Position numbers and translations under genes: made by a program. Of a stretch of 32,606 bases of DNA, positions 22,118 through 31,658 are shown piece after piece. Location: NCBI GenBank assembly GCA_902522585.1, contig CABYWI010000007.1, positions 1 to 32,606 of the forward strand, given 5' to 3'. Positions within the stretch are counted from its first letter, which is position 1, and every line of letters begins with the position of its first letter. This stretch comes from an uncultured Alphaproteobacteria bacterium. GTDB taxonomy: Bacteria > Pseudomonadota > Alphaproteobacteria > HIMB59. The notes beneath the pieces are model-generated. The model searched no databases. It had not been told where the DNA came from and saw nothing but the letters and a program-made list of their open reading frames with translations.

Positions 22118-22444
22118 ATGGGAAATATTAATATAACAGATAAAGCAATAAGTAAAATTCAAGAAGTACTTGCTAGTCAAGGAATGAAATACTTTAGAAT
22201 TAAAGTTAAAGGAGGGGGATGCTCTGGTTTTCAATATATCTTTAAAAGTGATAATCAGCTTAATTCTGAAAAAGATATAATCTTTAACTTTAAAAACCTT
22301 CAAATACTTGTAGACAAAAATTCAATCGAATTTATTGATCAAGCTGAACTAGACTATAAAGATGAATTAATAGGATCTAGTTTTAGTATTTCCAACCCCA
22401 ATGCCAAGAATTCTTGTGGATGCGGGAGTTCCTTTAGTATCTAA
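22118..22444 (+). CDS. erpA: HesB/IscA/ErpA-family iron-sulfur assembly protein
   Basis: 108 aa; GGGCSGFQY and C-terminal NSCGCGSSFSI. ErpA versus IscA not resolved. Confidence 0.88.
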   Translation: MGNINITDKAISKIQEVLASQGMKYFRIKVKGGGCSGFQYIFKSDNQLNSEKDIIFNFKNLQILVDKNSIEFIDQAELDYKDELIGSSFSISNPNAKNSCGCGSSFSI

Positions 22445-22445
22445 A

Positions 22446-23213
22446 TTGAAATTTATTTCTTGGAACGTTAACTCTTTACGAGCAAGAGAACCTATAGTTC
22501 AAAAACTAATTGAAAAAGAAAACCCCGAAATTCTTTGTGTTCAAGAGCTAAAAATAGATGATGGGGAATATGTTAATAATTTTTTTACAAACTATGATTA
22601 TCAAACAATTTCTCAAACTCAAAAAGGTTACAATGGGGTAAGTATTTCTATTAAAAATCAAAATAGTTTTAAAGAGTTAAAACTGTCAAAATTAAATGAT
22701 CATCAAGCTCGAAATAATACAGTTATTTTTGAGGATAAGAATATCGTCCTACTTAATAATTATTTTCCTAATGGAAATCCCATCGACTCAGAAAAATTTG
22801 ATTTTAAAAAGAAGTGGATGAGTGTCCTGTATAATGAGATCAAAAATTTAAAAAAAAAATATGAAGTTATTATTACTGGAGACTTTAATGTCATCCCTGA
22901 AGACGATGATGCTCATGATATTAAGAAATATAAAAAAGATGCATTAGCTCAACCAGATTCACGAAAAGAATTTTATAAATATTTAAATCTAGATTTATTA
23001 GATGTTTTTGAAAATCAACCAAAAAATCAAAGTTATACATTTTTTGATTACAAAACTTATAAATTTGGAAAAGAGGAAGGTATAAGAATTGATTTCTTTT
23101 TAATCTCCCCTTTTTTAAAAAGCAAGGTTATGAAAACAAAGGTATTAAAAGAGTATCGTGAAATGGAACGACCCTCTGATCACTGTCCCATAATGATGCA
23201 ATTAAATATCTGA
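22446..23213 (+). CDS. xth: Exodeoxyribonuclease III family (TTG start 2 nt after erpA stop)
   Basis: KFISWNVNSLRAREPIVQKL, CVQELKIDD, ITGDFNVIPEDDDAHD, RPSDHCPIM. Track start at 22401 lies inside erpA. Confidence 0.9.
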   Translation: MKFISWNVNSLRAREPIVQKLIEKENPEILCVQELKIDDGEYVNNFFTNYDYQTISQTQKGYNGVSISIKNQNSFKELKLSKLNDHQARNNTVIFEDKNIVLLNNYFPNGNPIDSEKFDFKKKWMSVLYNEIKNLKKKYEVIITGDFNVIPEDDDAHDIKKYKKDALAQPDSRKEFYKYLNLDLLDVFENQPKNQSYTFFDYKTYKFGKEEGIRIDFFLISPFLKSKVMKTKVLKEYREMERPSDHCPIMMQLNI

Positions 23214-24914
23214 ATAAGTTCTTTTTTCTTTTTTGCCACCGGGGTGTGTGACAGCACCTAAATGTGCTGGACCAACTGTTTGAGCATATTTCCAAAGCGT
23301 TCCCGATTGAAAATGAGGCTCCTTGGGTTTCCATTTTTCTTTTCGTTGATCAAGAATTTCTGGTGAAACATTTAAATCAAGTGTGTTTTTCTCAGCATCT
23401 ATCTCAATTTCATCACCATCCTCTATTAAAGCTATCGGTCCACAGTCAAAAGCTTCAGGTCCAACATGACCGATACAAAAACCACGAGTCCCTCCTGAAA
23501 AACGACCATCTGTAATTAAAGCAACCTCTTCACCCATACCTTGTCCATAAATAGCACTTGTTGTAGAGAGCATTTCACGCATTCCAGGTCCCCCTTTCGG
23601 ACCTTCGTAACGAATAACTAAAATGTTTCCTGGTTTAATTTTTCCTTCAAGTACGGCTGATAAAGCTTCTTCTTCTCGATCAAAACAAATTGCATTGCCT
23701 TTAAACTGTAATTTTTTAAGACCAGCTATTTTAACAATAGCACCCTCTGGTGCTAATGAACCTTTTAAGCCAACAACTCCGCCTGTCTTACTAATAGGAT
23801 TAGAAATGGGATAGATAACATCTTGATTTTTTGGAAGCTCAACGTCCTTAACATTTTCTGCAAGTGTCTTGCCTGTGACAGTAATACACGATCCATCAAT
23901 CAGTCCGCCATCAATTAGAGTTTTAATTAAAACAGGAACTCCCCCTACTTCATAAAGATCTTTAGCAACATACTTACCGCCAGGAGCAAGGTTGCCAATA
24001 TACGGTGTGGATTGAAAAATTTTTGTAACATCTTCTAAATTAAAATCTATACCTGCTTCATGAGCAATGGCAGGTAAATGTAGTCCAGCATTTGTTGATC
24101 CGCCAGAGGCAGAAACTACAATAGCGGCATTAATTAAAGATTGTTTAGTAACAATATCTCTGGGTCTTAGATTTTTTTCAATTAAATCCATAACAACTTT
24201 GCCACTTTCATAAGCATATTGATCTCTACTTTCAAATGGGGCGGGCGTCATCGCTGATCCTGGAAGTGCTAGTCCTATTGTTTCCGAGACACAGGCCATA
24301 GTATTAGCAGTAAACTGACCACCACAAGATCCAGCAGAAGGACAAGCAACACACTCTAATTCATGAAGTTCTTCATCTGTCATGTTACCACTAGAATGTT
24401 TTCCAACTGCTTCAAAAACATCAACGATAGTTACATCTTTGCCTTTATGGACACCTGGTAATATTGATCCTCCGTACATAAAAACGGATGGAACATTGAG
24501 ACGAACCATTGCCATCATCATTCCAGGCAGAGATTTATCACACCCAGCTAGTCCTACTAAAGCATCATAACAATGACCTCGAACAGCTAATTCAACAGAA
24601 TCTGCTATTATTTCTCGACTAGTCAGAGATGATTTCATTCCTTCATGGCCCATGGCAATACCATCAGTAACGGTGATAGTAGTAAATTCTCTAGGAGTTC
24701 CATTTGCGTCCTTAACACCTTTTTTGGCAGCCTGTGCCTGTCTTGATAGTGAAATATTACATGGTGCCGCCTCATTCCAGGTAGTAGCAACACCAACAAA
24801 AGGCTGACTAATGTCTTTTTCTGTCATGCCCATCGCATAATAAAATGCACGATGAGGAGCGCTATTAGGACCTACAGAAACATGACGGCTAGGTAAATTC
24901 TTTTTATCAACCAT
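23202..24914 (-). CDS. ilvD: Dihydroxy-acid dehydratase
   Basis: 570 aa; VGLAGCDKSLPGMMMAM, ACPSAGSCGGQFTANTMA, DGRFSGGTRGFCIGHVGPEA. Confidence 0.97.
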   Translation of the reverse strand: MVDKKNLPSRHVSVGPNSAPHRAFYYAMGMTEKDISQPFVGVATTWNEAAPCNISLSRQAQAAKKGVKDANGTPREFTTITVTDGIAMGHEGMKSSLTSREIIADSVELAVRGHCYDALVGLAGCDKSLPGMMMAMVRLNVPSVFMYGGSILPGVHKGKDVTIVDVFEAVGKHSSGNMTDEELHELECVACPSAGSCGGQFTANTMACVSETIGLALPGSAMTPAPFESRDQYAYESGKVVMDLIEKNLRPRDIVTKQSLINAAIVVSASGGSTNAGLHLPAIAHEAGIDFNLEDVTKIFQSTPYIGNLAPGGKYVAKDLYEVGGVPVLIKTLIDGGLIDGSCITVTGKTLAENVKDVELPKNQDVIYPISNPISKTGGVVGLKGSLAPEGAIVKIAGLKKLQFKGNAICFDREEEALSAVLEGKIKPGNILVIRYEGPKGGPGMREMLSTTSAIYGQGMGEEVALITDGRFSGGTRGFCIGHVGPEAFDCGPIALIEDGDEIEIDAEKNTLDLNVSPEILDQRKEKWKPKEPHFQSGTLWKYAQTVGPAHLGAVTHPGGKKEKRTYSDI

Positions 24915-27510
24915 TTAGATTACTTAATATACTATCAATTTTTGATAATTCCAGACTAATAGCATTTTGCCTATTTTTATTTTGTTCAATTAAATCTTTA
25001 GGAGCACGCTCAACAAAATTTTGATTGTTCAAATTTTTATCAATACCTGTTTTTTCTTTTTTTAAAGTATCAGAATTTTCATTTAGTTTTTTTATAATCT
25101 TATCATTATCGATTTGATCAGTTTCAATTTCATAATCAAAGTTTTTAAAAGGCAAAGAAACACCATTTGATAAAGACTTTAATGACAATTTTTTTCGGGT
25201 TAAAAATTCAAAAACTTCTTGGTTTTCTAAAAATAATTTTTGTAAGGTTTCATTCGAAGAATAAATCGATACATTATGTTCTTTTTTAATATCAAAGAGT
25301 TTTTCAATGGATCTGTATTCTTCAATAAATTCTATAAAGTTATTTGCTGCTTCAATTGATTGATTGTTAATTTGAACATCTTGATAGTTCCATTGATTTG
25401 TCATGAGAATATTTTTGTTATTAAATGACCATAGTTTTTCAGTAATAAATGGAATAACTGGGTGCAATAATTGTAGAAGAAAATTAAAAATTAAATGAAA
25501 AGTATAAGTGGTTTCTTCTTGATATTCATCTGAGTCAAATAAATTTTTGGAAAGTTCGATATACCAATCACAAAAACTATGCCATGTGAAATGATAAAGC
25601 TGATTGGCAACTTCATGAAAATAATAGTTTTGATAATTAAGTTGAACGTCTTTATATAACTTTTGAAATTCATTGATAATCCATTGATTAAAAATATGTT
25701 TTGGAACCAATTGATTAGGTTCATCTTTTAAAGGATATACCTTCTTAAATTCTGCAAATTTATATGCATTAGTTATTTTAGTTACAAAATTACGATAACC
25801 TGCAATCCTCTGCTCACTTAATCGGACATCTCGACCTGGAGTATTGAGTGAAGTTAAGGTAAAACGAAGAGTATCAGCACCGTATTTATCTATTATCTCA
25901 AGAGGATCAATGACATTTCCTTTTGATTTAGACATTTTTTGTCCTTTTTCATCTCTTACAAGAGCATGAACATAAACGGTTTGAAAAGGTGTTTGTGACA
26001 TAAACTTGTTGCCCATCATCATCATTCGAGCAACCCAAAAGAATATGATATCAAAACCTGTAACAAGAACTGAATTTGGGTAGAAGTTTTCAAGTGTTTT
26101 TTCTTTTTCTGGCCATCCCAATGTTGAAAAAGGCCATAAAGCCGATGAGAACCACGTATCTAATACATCTTGATCACGCTTTAGTATAATTTTATCTGCC
26201 TTGTAATAATCAATTGCCTGATTTCTTGCTTCTTGTTCTGTTTCAGCACAAAATTCTTTTCCATCTGGGCCATACCAAACAGGAATTTGATGTCCCCACC
26301 AAATTTGACGAGAAATACACCATGGTCTGATATTTTCCATCCATTGAAAATATGTTTTCTCCCAATTCTGAGGAAAAAATTTAGTGTCACCATCCTTTAC
26401 AACTTTCATAGCTTGTTTAGCTAGCTCTTCAGCATTACAAAACCATTGATGGGTTAAATATGGTTCGACAATGGTATTCGATCGATCTCCATAAGGTATT
26501 GTAGTTTTGTAATCCTCAATTTTTTCAATAAAACCATTTTTTTTAAGAGCTTTAACAACTTGCTTTCTTGCATCAAAACGATCCATTCCTTGATATTCGG
26601 CAGGACAATTTTCATTCAACGAACCATCATCATTTAAAATATTTAAAAGCTCTAGGTTATGTCTTTTACCTACCTCAAAGTCATTGAAATCATGTGCGGG
26701 AGTAATTTTAACGGCACCACTACCCATCTCTGGATCAGAATATTCATCAAAAATTAATGGCACAGATCTTTCTGTTAAGGGAATAGTAAAAGTTACATCT
26801 TTAAATGATTGGTAACGCTCATCACTTGGATTTACTGCTATGGCAGTATCACCAAATATTGTCTCTGGTCTCACGGTCGCCACAGTAATAGAACTGCCAT
26901 TAGAGGCGGTATATTTAATATAATAAATTTGTGTGCTTACGTCAGTAGGTACAACCTCTAAGTCTGAAATAGCAGTTTTAAATTTGGTATCCCAGTTTAC
27001 TAAAGATTGGTCTTTATAAATTAATCCATCTTTATAAAGAGAAACAAAAACTTTTCTGACGGCAGCAGAGAGACCTTTATCCATTGTAAATCGTTCTCTA
27101 GACCAATCGCAAGAACTACCAAGCCTTTTTAACTGGTTGATAATGGTAGAGCCTGAGTACTCTTTCCATTCCCAAATCTTTTCAATGAATTCCTCACGAG
27201 ATAAGTTTTTACGAAAAATATTTTCTTTTTCTAAATTTCTTTCAACAACCATTTGGGTAGCAATACCAGCGTGATCAGTGCCTGGTTGCCATAAGGTATT
27301 AAAACCATTCATGCGGTGGTAACGAACTAAAATATCTTGGATGGTATTATTAAGGGCATGGCCCATATGTAAAGAACCTGTAACGTTTGGAGGGGGGATA
27401 CAGATAGAAAAATTTTTATCAAAATTATAAGAAGGTTTAAAACAACCCTGATCTATCCAATTTTGATAAATTTCACTTTCATATTTTTTTTTATCTTGGA
27501 GGTCATCCAT
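24907..27510 (-). CDS. valS: Valyl-tRNA synthetase
   Basis: 867 aa; PPPNVTGSLHMGHALNNTIQDILVRYHRM, KMSKSKGNVIDPLE, short C-terminal coiled coil. Confidence 0.98.
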   Translation of the reverse strand: MDDLQDKKKYESEIYQNWIDQGCFKPSYNFDKNFSICIPPPNVTGSLHMGHALNNTIQDILVRYHRMNGFNTLWQPGTDHAGIATQMVVERNLEKENIFRKNLSREEFIEKIWEWKEYSGSTIINQLKRLGSSCDWSRERFTMDKGLSAAVRKVFVSLYKDGLIYKDQSLVNWDTKFKTAISDLEVVPTDVSTQIYYIKYTASNGSSITVATVRPETIFGDTAIAVNPSDERYQSFKDVTFTIPLTERSVPLIFDEYSDPEMGSGAVKITPAHDFNDFEVGKRHNLELLNILNDDGSLNENCPAEYQGMDRFDARKQVVKALKKNGFIEKIEDYKTTIPYGDRSNTIVEPYLTHQWFCNAEELAKQAMKVVKDGDTKFFPQNWEKTYFQWMENIRPWCISRQIWWGHQIPVWYGPDGKEFCAETEQEARNQAIDYYKADKIILKRDQDVLDTWFSSALWPFSTLGWPEKEKTLENFYPNSVLVTGFDIIFFWVARMMMMGNKFMSQTPFQTVYVHALVRDEKGQKMSKSKGNVIDPLEIIDKYGADTLRFTLTSLNTPGRDVRLSEQRIAGYRNFVTKITNAYKFAEFKKVYPLKDEPNQLVPKHIFNQWIINEFQKLYKDVQLNYQNYYFHEVANQLYHFTWHSFCDWYIELSKNLFDSDEYQEETTYTFHLIFNFLLQLLHPVIPFITEKLWSFNNKNILMTNQWNYQDVQINNQSIEAANNFIEFIEEYRSIEKLFDIKKEHNVSIYSSNETLQKLFLENQEVFEFLTRKKLSLKSLSNGVSLPFKNFDYEIETDQIDNDKIIKKLNENSDTLKKEKTGIDKNLNNQNFVERAPKDLIEQNKNRQNAISLELSKIDSILSNLNG

Positions 27511-27515
27511 AAAAT

Positions 27516-28178
27516 TTAAAAAACAAAAGGTTCTTTAGTAATAAACTTATAGAGGTAGTGCGATAAAGCTTCTTCAACAATAAAACGATTACAATTATTA
27601 TTAACCTTCACATATTTTACAATTTTATGTTTTATTTCTGAATTATCTATAATGCAGACTATAATTGCATTTTCTGATGCTTTTTTAATAATTTCAAGGG
27701 GCTCGATATCAAGGGAGCCATTAATGACAATTTTATTATATTTTTTAATATTTGGATTCTTGTTTAAAAAAAAACTCTCAATTGAGGTTTTTAAAAGATT
27801 GGCTTGGAATAAATTTTCACTTAAACTTTTTTTAAACATATCAATCATTGTTGATGAACTTTCAATACAATCTGTAGAGGTCGTGTACTGATTAATAATT
27901 GATGTAATAGTCCCTATTCCAGAGCCAACTTCCAATACTTTGTCATTGTTTTTTAATTCAAGACATTGAACTAGATGACTTGATGTAAGTGGGGGTAAGA
28001 TAAATCTTCCTTGATCTAATGTAATGATTTGATCAGAGTAAGATAAATGCTTTAGATCTTTTGGAAATAAACCTTCTCGAGGAAAATCTTCAATTTTTTC
28101 AATTAAATCAATGTCTCTAATACGATTTGCTCTCAATTGGTTTAAAACCATATTAGATCTAGCCTGTTCAAAATTCAT
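27516..28178 (-). CDS. Protein-L-isoaspartate O-methyltransferase-family protein
   Basis: 220 aa; NFEQARSNMVLNQLRANRI..., SAM motif NDKVLEVGSGIGTIT. Confidence 0.8.
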   Translation of the reverse strand: MNFEQARSNMVLNQLRANRIRDIDLIEKIEDFPREGLFPKDLKHLSYSDQIITLDQGRFILPPLTSSHLVQCLELKNNDKVLEVGSGIGTITSIINQYTTSTDCIESSSTMIDMFKKSLSENLFQANLLKTSIESFFLNKNPNIKKYNKIVINGSLDIEPLEIIKKASENAIIVCIIDNSEIKHKIVKYVKVNNNCNRFIVEEALSHYLYKFITKEPFVF

Positions 28179-28232
28179 GATTAGATTTTGATTTATAGCA
28201 AAAATATTAACTTTTCAAAGGCCATTATCGCC

Positions 28233-29375
28233 TTAATTTTTAATTTTATTATTAATATATTTATGAAATTTTTTAATGATGTACTCTTCAGGCATCAATA
28301 TCCCTGAAGATTTTCCTAAATTGTAAACGCCTCGTTGATTAACTTCAGAAATATTCGCATCTTGCTTCATAACTAATGTTCCAAAATCAACTACGTTACT
28401 CATTTTGTAATCAGGATCAGCCAGAGTTGACTGTGGGAATAGCCACTCTGCGGTTAACTCTACCTCTTTCGAATTGAGAGGAATAAGCCTTACTATTCTG
28501 ATGTGATCGCCATATATTCCTAAAAACATTGTAGGCCAAGTTGAGATATATACCTGCCCTCTTGATTCCAACTCAGATTGTACTTCCTCAATCGTATGAC
28601 CTTGAGAGCTTCCATCTGAAGACCAAGTTTGTGCACCACTCTTTAACCCGCCATGATATTTTGCGTTGGATTCAGTTTTTTTAAGAATTTCCCATTCTGG
28701 ATGATCTTGTATATCTACAAGCCTTCTTTGATAGAGAGGAACCAGTTCAGATAATTCAGGGTGAATATTTGGGCAATGCAAACACTCGCTATAATTCTCC
28801 CAATAAATTTTCCAATTACATTTAATTTTCTTTTTCCAAATATGACCAACTGTATAGTTTTCTATATCAATTTTTTCAACTGTTTTGTCATAGTATTGAA
28901 ATACAGATTGAAGTTTGAATTTCTTGGTCAATTTTAGATTAATAAAAATTAAACCTTTCCATATATGAAAATTAACATTTTGAAGGTTATAATTTCTTTT
29001 ATCAAAATCATCTAATTTAATGGATGTTATATTTAATAAGGAGCCACTACTAGCATCATAGGACCATTGATGATAAGGACAAACAATAACAGGGGATTTC
29101 ATTTTTCCTTCTTGATCCGCAAATATTTGAGATCCACGATGCAAACAAGTATTATAAAATACAGAAATTTTTTCAGACTTATTCTTAATTAAAACAATGT
29201 TCTTATTATCAATGTTTAAAGTTCTGTAATGATTTTTTTTAATTGAATTGACATGACAAACATAAATCCACTCATCATTAAAAATTTTATCTATTTCTTT
29301 TTGAAAAATTTTTCGATCATAATACCAATCAAAAGGAAGTGATTTTTCTGGTTTCTTTAATGAATTTGATGTCAT
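28233..29375 (-). CDS. Rieske non-heme iron ring-hydroxylating-type oxygenase, alpha subunit
   Basis: 380 aa; Rieske CLHRG...CPYHQWSY; catalytic ENYSECLHCPNIHPEL; MKQDANISEVNQRGV. Confidence 0.9.
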   Translation of the reverse strand: MTSNSLKKPEKSLPFDWYYDRKIFQKEIDKIFNDEWIYVCHVNSIKKNHYRTLNIDNKNIVLIKNKSEKISVFYNTCLHRGSQIFADQEGKMKSPVIVCPYHQWSYDASSGSLLNITSIKLDDFDKRNYNLQNVNFHIWKGLIFINLKLTKKFKLQSVFQYYDKTVEKIDIENYTVGHIWKKKIKCNWKIYWENYSECLHCPNIHPELSELVPLYQRRLVDIQDHPEWEILKKTESNAKYHGGLKSGAQTWSSDGSSQGHTIEEVQSELESRGQVYISTWPTMFLGIYGDHIRIVRLIPLNSKEVELTAEWLFPQSTLADPDYKMSNVVDFGTLVMKQDANISEVNQRGVYNLGKSSGILMPEEYIIKKFHKYINNKIKN

Positions 29376-29411
29376 TTAGAATTTATAAATTTATCTTATT
29401 TTATCGAATAT

Positions 29412-29849
29412 ATGTTAAGGTTAATTATGTTAATTTTCATCAGTAAATTTTTACATTTATTTTCTTTGCTTTTAGCTGGTGGGGGTGTCATAGGCGTTGC
29501 TGTTATTCAATCCATATACAAAAAAGAAGGACAGATTCCAGAGCCTCATTTAGCTAAAGGATTTAGGGTTTTGGCTTTCCTCTCACTTTTAGCCATAACT
29601 ATAATGTGGGTAACTGGAATAATTCAAACTATAGTCATTTATGGTGGTTTTAACTTAGGCTGGTCTTTTCATGTAAAGCTTTTAGGTGCAACTTTTATTC
29701 TTATTGCAAGTTTAATAATCAATATTCACTTAAAAAAATCTGCTCAGAACCAAATACCACCAAATCAAAATACAATGAAATACTGTGCTTCAGCAGGGAG
29801 ACTTGGATTTTTGTTAGCACTAGGTGGTGCAATTTGGACATTTGCGTAA
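29412..29849 (+). CDS. Small polytopic membrane protein (CopD/DUF2269-like guess)
   Basis: 145 aa, about four hydrophobic segments. No catalytic motif; family assignment weak. Confidence 0.6.
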   Translation: MLRLIMLIFISKFLHLFSLLLAGGGVIGVAVIQSIYKKEGQIPEPHLAKGFRVLAFLSLLAITIMWVTGIIQTIVIYGGFNLGWSFHVKLLGATFILIASLIINIHLKKSAQNQIPPNQNTMKYCASAGRLGFLLALGGAIWTFA

Positions 29850-29885
29850 TATTTAATTTTTTTTAAATTATGTTAACTTAAATTT

Positions 29886-30867
29886 ATGCAAGTAAATCTT
29901 GATAAATGGCATCACTGTAATGTTGATAAACAAGAGTTTGTAAAATTACTCCAAAAATCTGACTTCCAAGGATTTAAACATATGTTTATTTTTTTTAGCT
30001 CTTTAGTTTTTTTTGGTTATTTAGCATATGCTACTTGGGGAACTTGGTGGACAGTTTTATTCCTATTCATTTATGGAAATATATGGAATTGTTCTGATCC
30101 CATATGGCATGAAACAGGACATAAAACTGCTTTTAAATCAAATTTTTGGAATAACTTTTTTTTATCAGATAGGAAGCTATATGAATGGTTTTGAACCTGT
30201 ACGTTGGAGGTGGTCTCATTTTCGCCACCATGGTTACACTTTCTTTGATGATCCTCTTGATTTTGAAATAGCTATTAGAAAACCTGCTGATGTTTTTTAT
30301 TTCTTTAGTTTATTTATTCCATTTTATGATTTTATAAATTTTAAAAAAACCACTCAGTATGAAACTATCCTTCATGCCCTAGGTGTTAAAACTGAAGTAA
30401 TGAAGCAAGTGATTCCAGAAAAAGAACACCAAAAATGTATTAACTCTTCAAGACTTCATGTTGGAATTTGGTTATTTGTCATACTTGTTTCCATAGTATT
30501 TCAATCATGGTTACCAATTCTTTATTTTGTTTTACCTAATTATTACGGAATTACTTTAAAAAGACTTTTTGGTCTAACCCAACACACAGGTTTAAAAGAT
30601 AACATTAAGGATCATCGTTACAGTACTCGAACTATGCACTTAAATCCTATTTTCAGTTTTTTATATTGGCAAATGGAATATCATATTGAACACCACATGT
30701 TCCCAACAGTCCCCTCTCATAATTTACCAAGGTTACATGAATTGATAAAAGATCAAATGCCTCCTGCTAAAAAAGGTTTATGGGGAGCTTATTCTGAAAT
30801 TATTCCTACAATTTTCAAACAAGCAAAGGATCCCAGTTACGAGCTTAAAGTGGCTGTGCCTCAATAG
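29886..30867 (+). pseudogene. Membrane fatty-acid-desaturase-family protein with +1 frameshift (may be sequencing error or recoded)
   Basis: 29886..30194 carries N-terminus and HETGH; 30028..30867, in another frame, continues FYQIGSYMNGFEPVRWRWSHFRHHGYT with HFRHH and EYHIEHHMFP. Dropping one T from T8 (30156-30163) gives one ~326-aa protein. Confidence 0.85.
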
Positions 30868-30872
30868 AGATT

Positions 30873-31658
30873 TTGTCTAAAAGAATAACTGTTTACGATT
30901 TATGGAGCCAAAAAGGGGAAAGAAAATGGGCTCAAACTCATATTGATACTGACAAAGAAGCCGAAGCAGCATTTAAGGCAGGAATTGAAATCATCTCTTG
31001 TGAACCTAATCATTATTTTCCAAAGGTAAGAAAAGTAGCTTCTAGTGCATTTTTATCCGTTGGATTAAAACATGGAACTGTCAGCTCCAAACAAGAGGCA
31101 ATTAAAAAAGGATTTGAAATTTTAGAAATGGGCGGTGATGCTGTTTATTGCTCACATTCAATTGATTGGATTGAGGCAATGGCTAAAGAAGGCATTCCTA
31201 TAACGGCCCATGTAGGGTTAGTACCTAATCGTGCTACTTGGACTAACTACCGAGCTGTTGGCAAAACTGCAGAAGAAGCTCTAGAAATTTATCAAAACGT
31301 AAAAGATATAGAAAATGCAGGAGCAGCTTGTGTTGAAGTTGAAGTGGTTCCTATAGAACTAGCAGACTTTATCACTAAAAATACAAAAATGATTACAATG
31401 GGAATGGGTTGTGGTGATGTATGCGACACTCAGTATTTATTTTGTAATGATATTTTAGGAACAAATACAGGACATTATCCAAGACATGCTAAGAAATATA
31501 TTGATCTGAAAATAGAAGAAGAAAAATTACAAGCACTCCGAGAAAAAGGTTTTAAAATGTTTGTAGAGGACATGAATAATGGAAATTATCCTGAGGAAAA
31601 ACACCAAATAAAAATGGACTCAAATGAATTTGAAAAATTTCAAAAAAAAATTAAATAG
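30873..31658 (+). CDS. PanB-fold protein, divergent ketopantoate hydroxymethyltransferase homologue (TTG start)
   Basis: 261 aa; GIPITAHVGLVPN, EVEVVPIELADFIT, GMGCGDVCDTQYLFCNDILG, PRHAKKYIDL align with PanB; several canonical catalytic positions do not. Confidence 0.75.
   Translation: MSKRITVYDLWSQKGERKWAQTHIDTDKEAEAAFKAGIEIISCEPNHYFPKVRKVASSAFLSVGLKHGTVSSKQEAIKKGFEILEMGGDAVYCSHSIDWIEAMAKEGIPITAHVGLVPNRATWTNYRAVGKTAEEALEIYQNVKDIENAGAACVEVEVVPIELADFITKNTKMITMGMGCGDVCDTQYLFCNDILGTNTGHYPRHAKKYIDLKIEEEKLQALREKGFKMFVEDMNNGNYPEEKHQIKMDSNEFEKFQKKIK

Noticed and set aside
22118-22303. 62-aa N-terminal extension of dgt in the ORF track
   Set aside because: Overlaps erpA fully on the opposite strand; conserved dGTPase N-terminus begins at the internal Met (22117).
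23128-23334. 68-aa minus-strand ORF at the xth/ilvD junction
   Set aside because: Out-of-frame overlap of ilvD; ilvD is intact, so this is not a frameshift remnant.
25491-26424. 77-aa, 70-aa and 63-aa ORFs
   Set aside because: Alternate-frame or antisense ORFs within intact, conserved valS.
28218-28234. AAGGC-N7-GCCTT hairpin after the Rieske gene as a terminator
   Set aside because: Only a 5-bp stem overlapping the Rieske stop codon, without a convincing U-tract on the minus strand.
29851-29870. TTTAA/TTAAA inverted repeat before the desaturase
   Set aside because: 5-bp all-AT stem in very AT-rich DNA; indistinguishable from chance.
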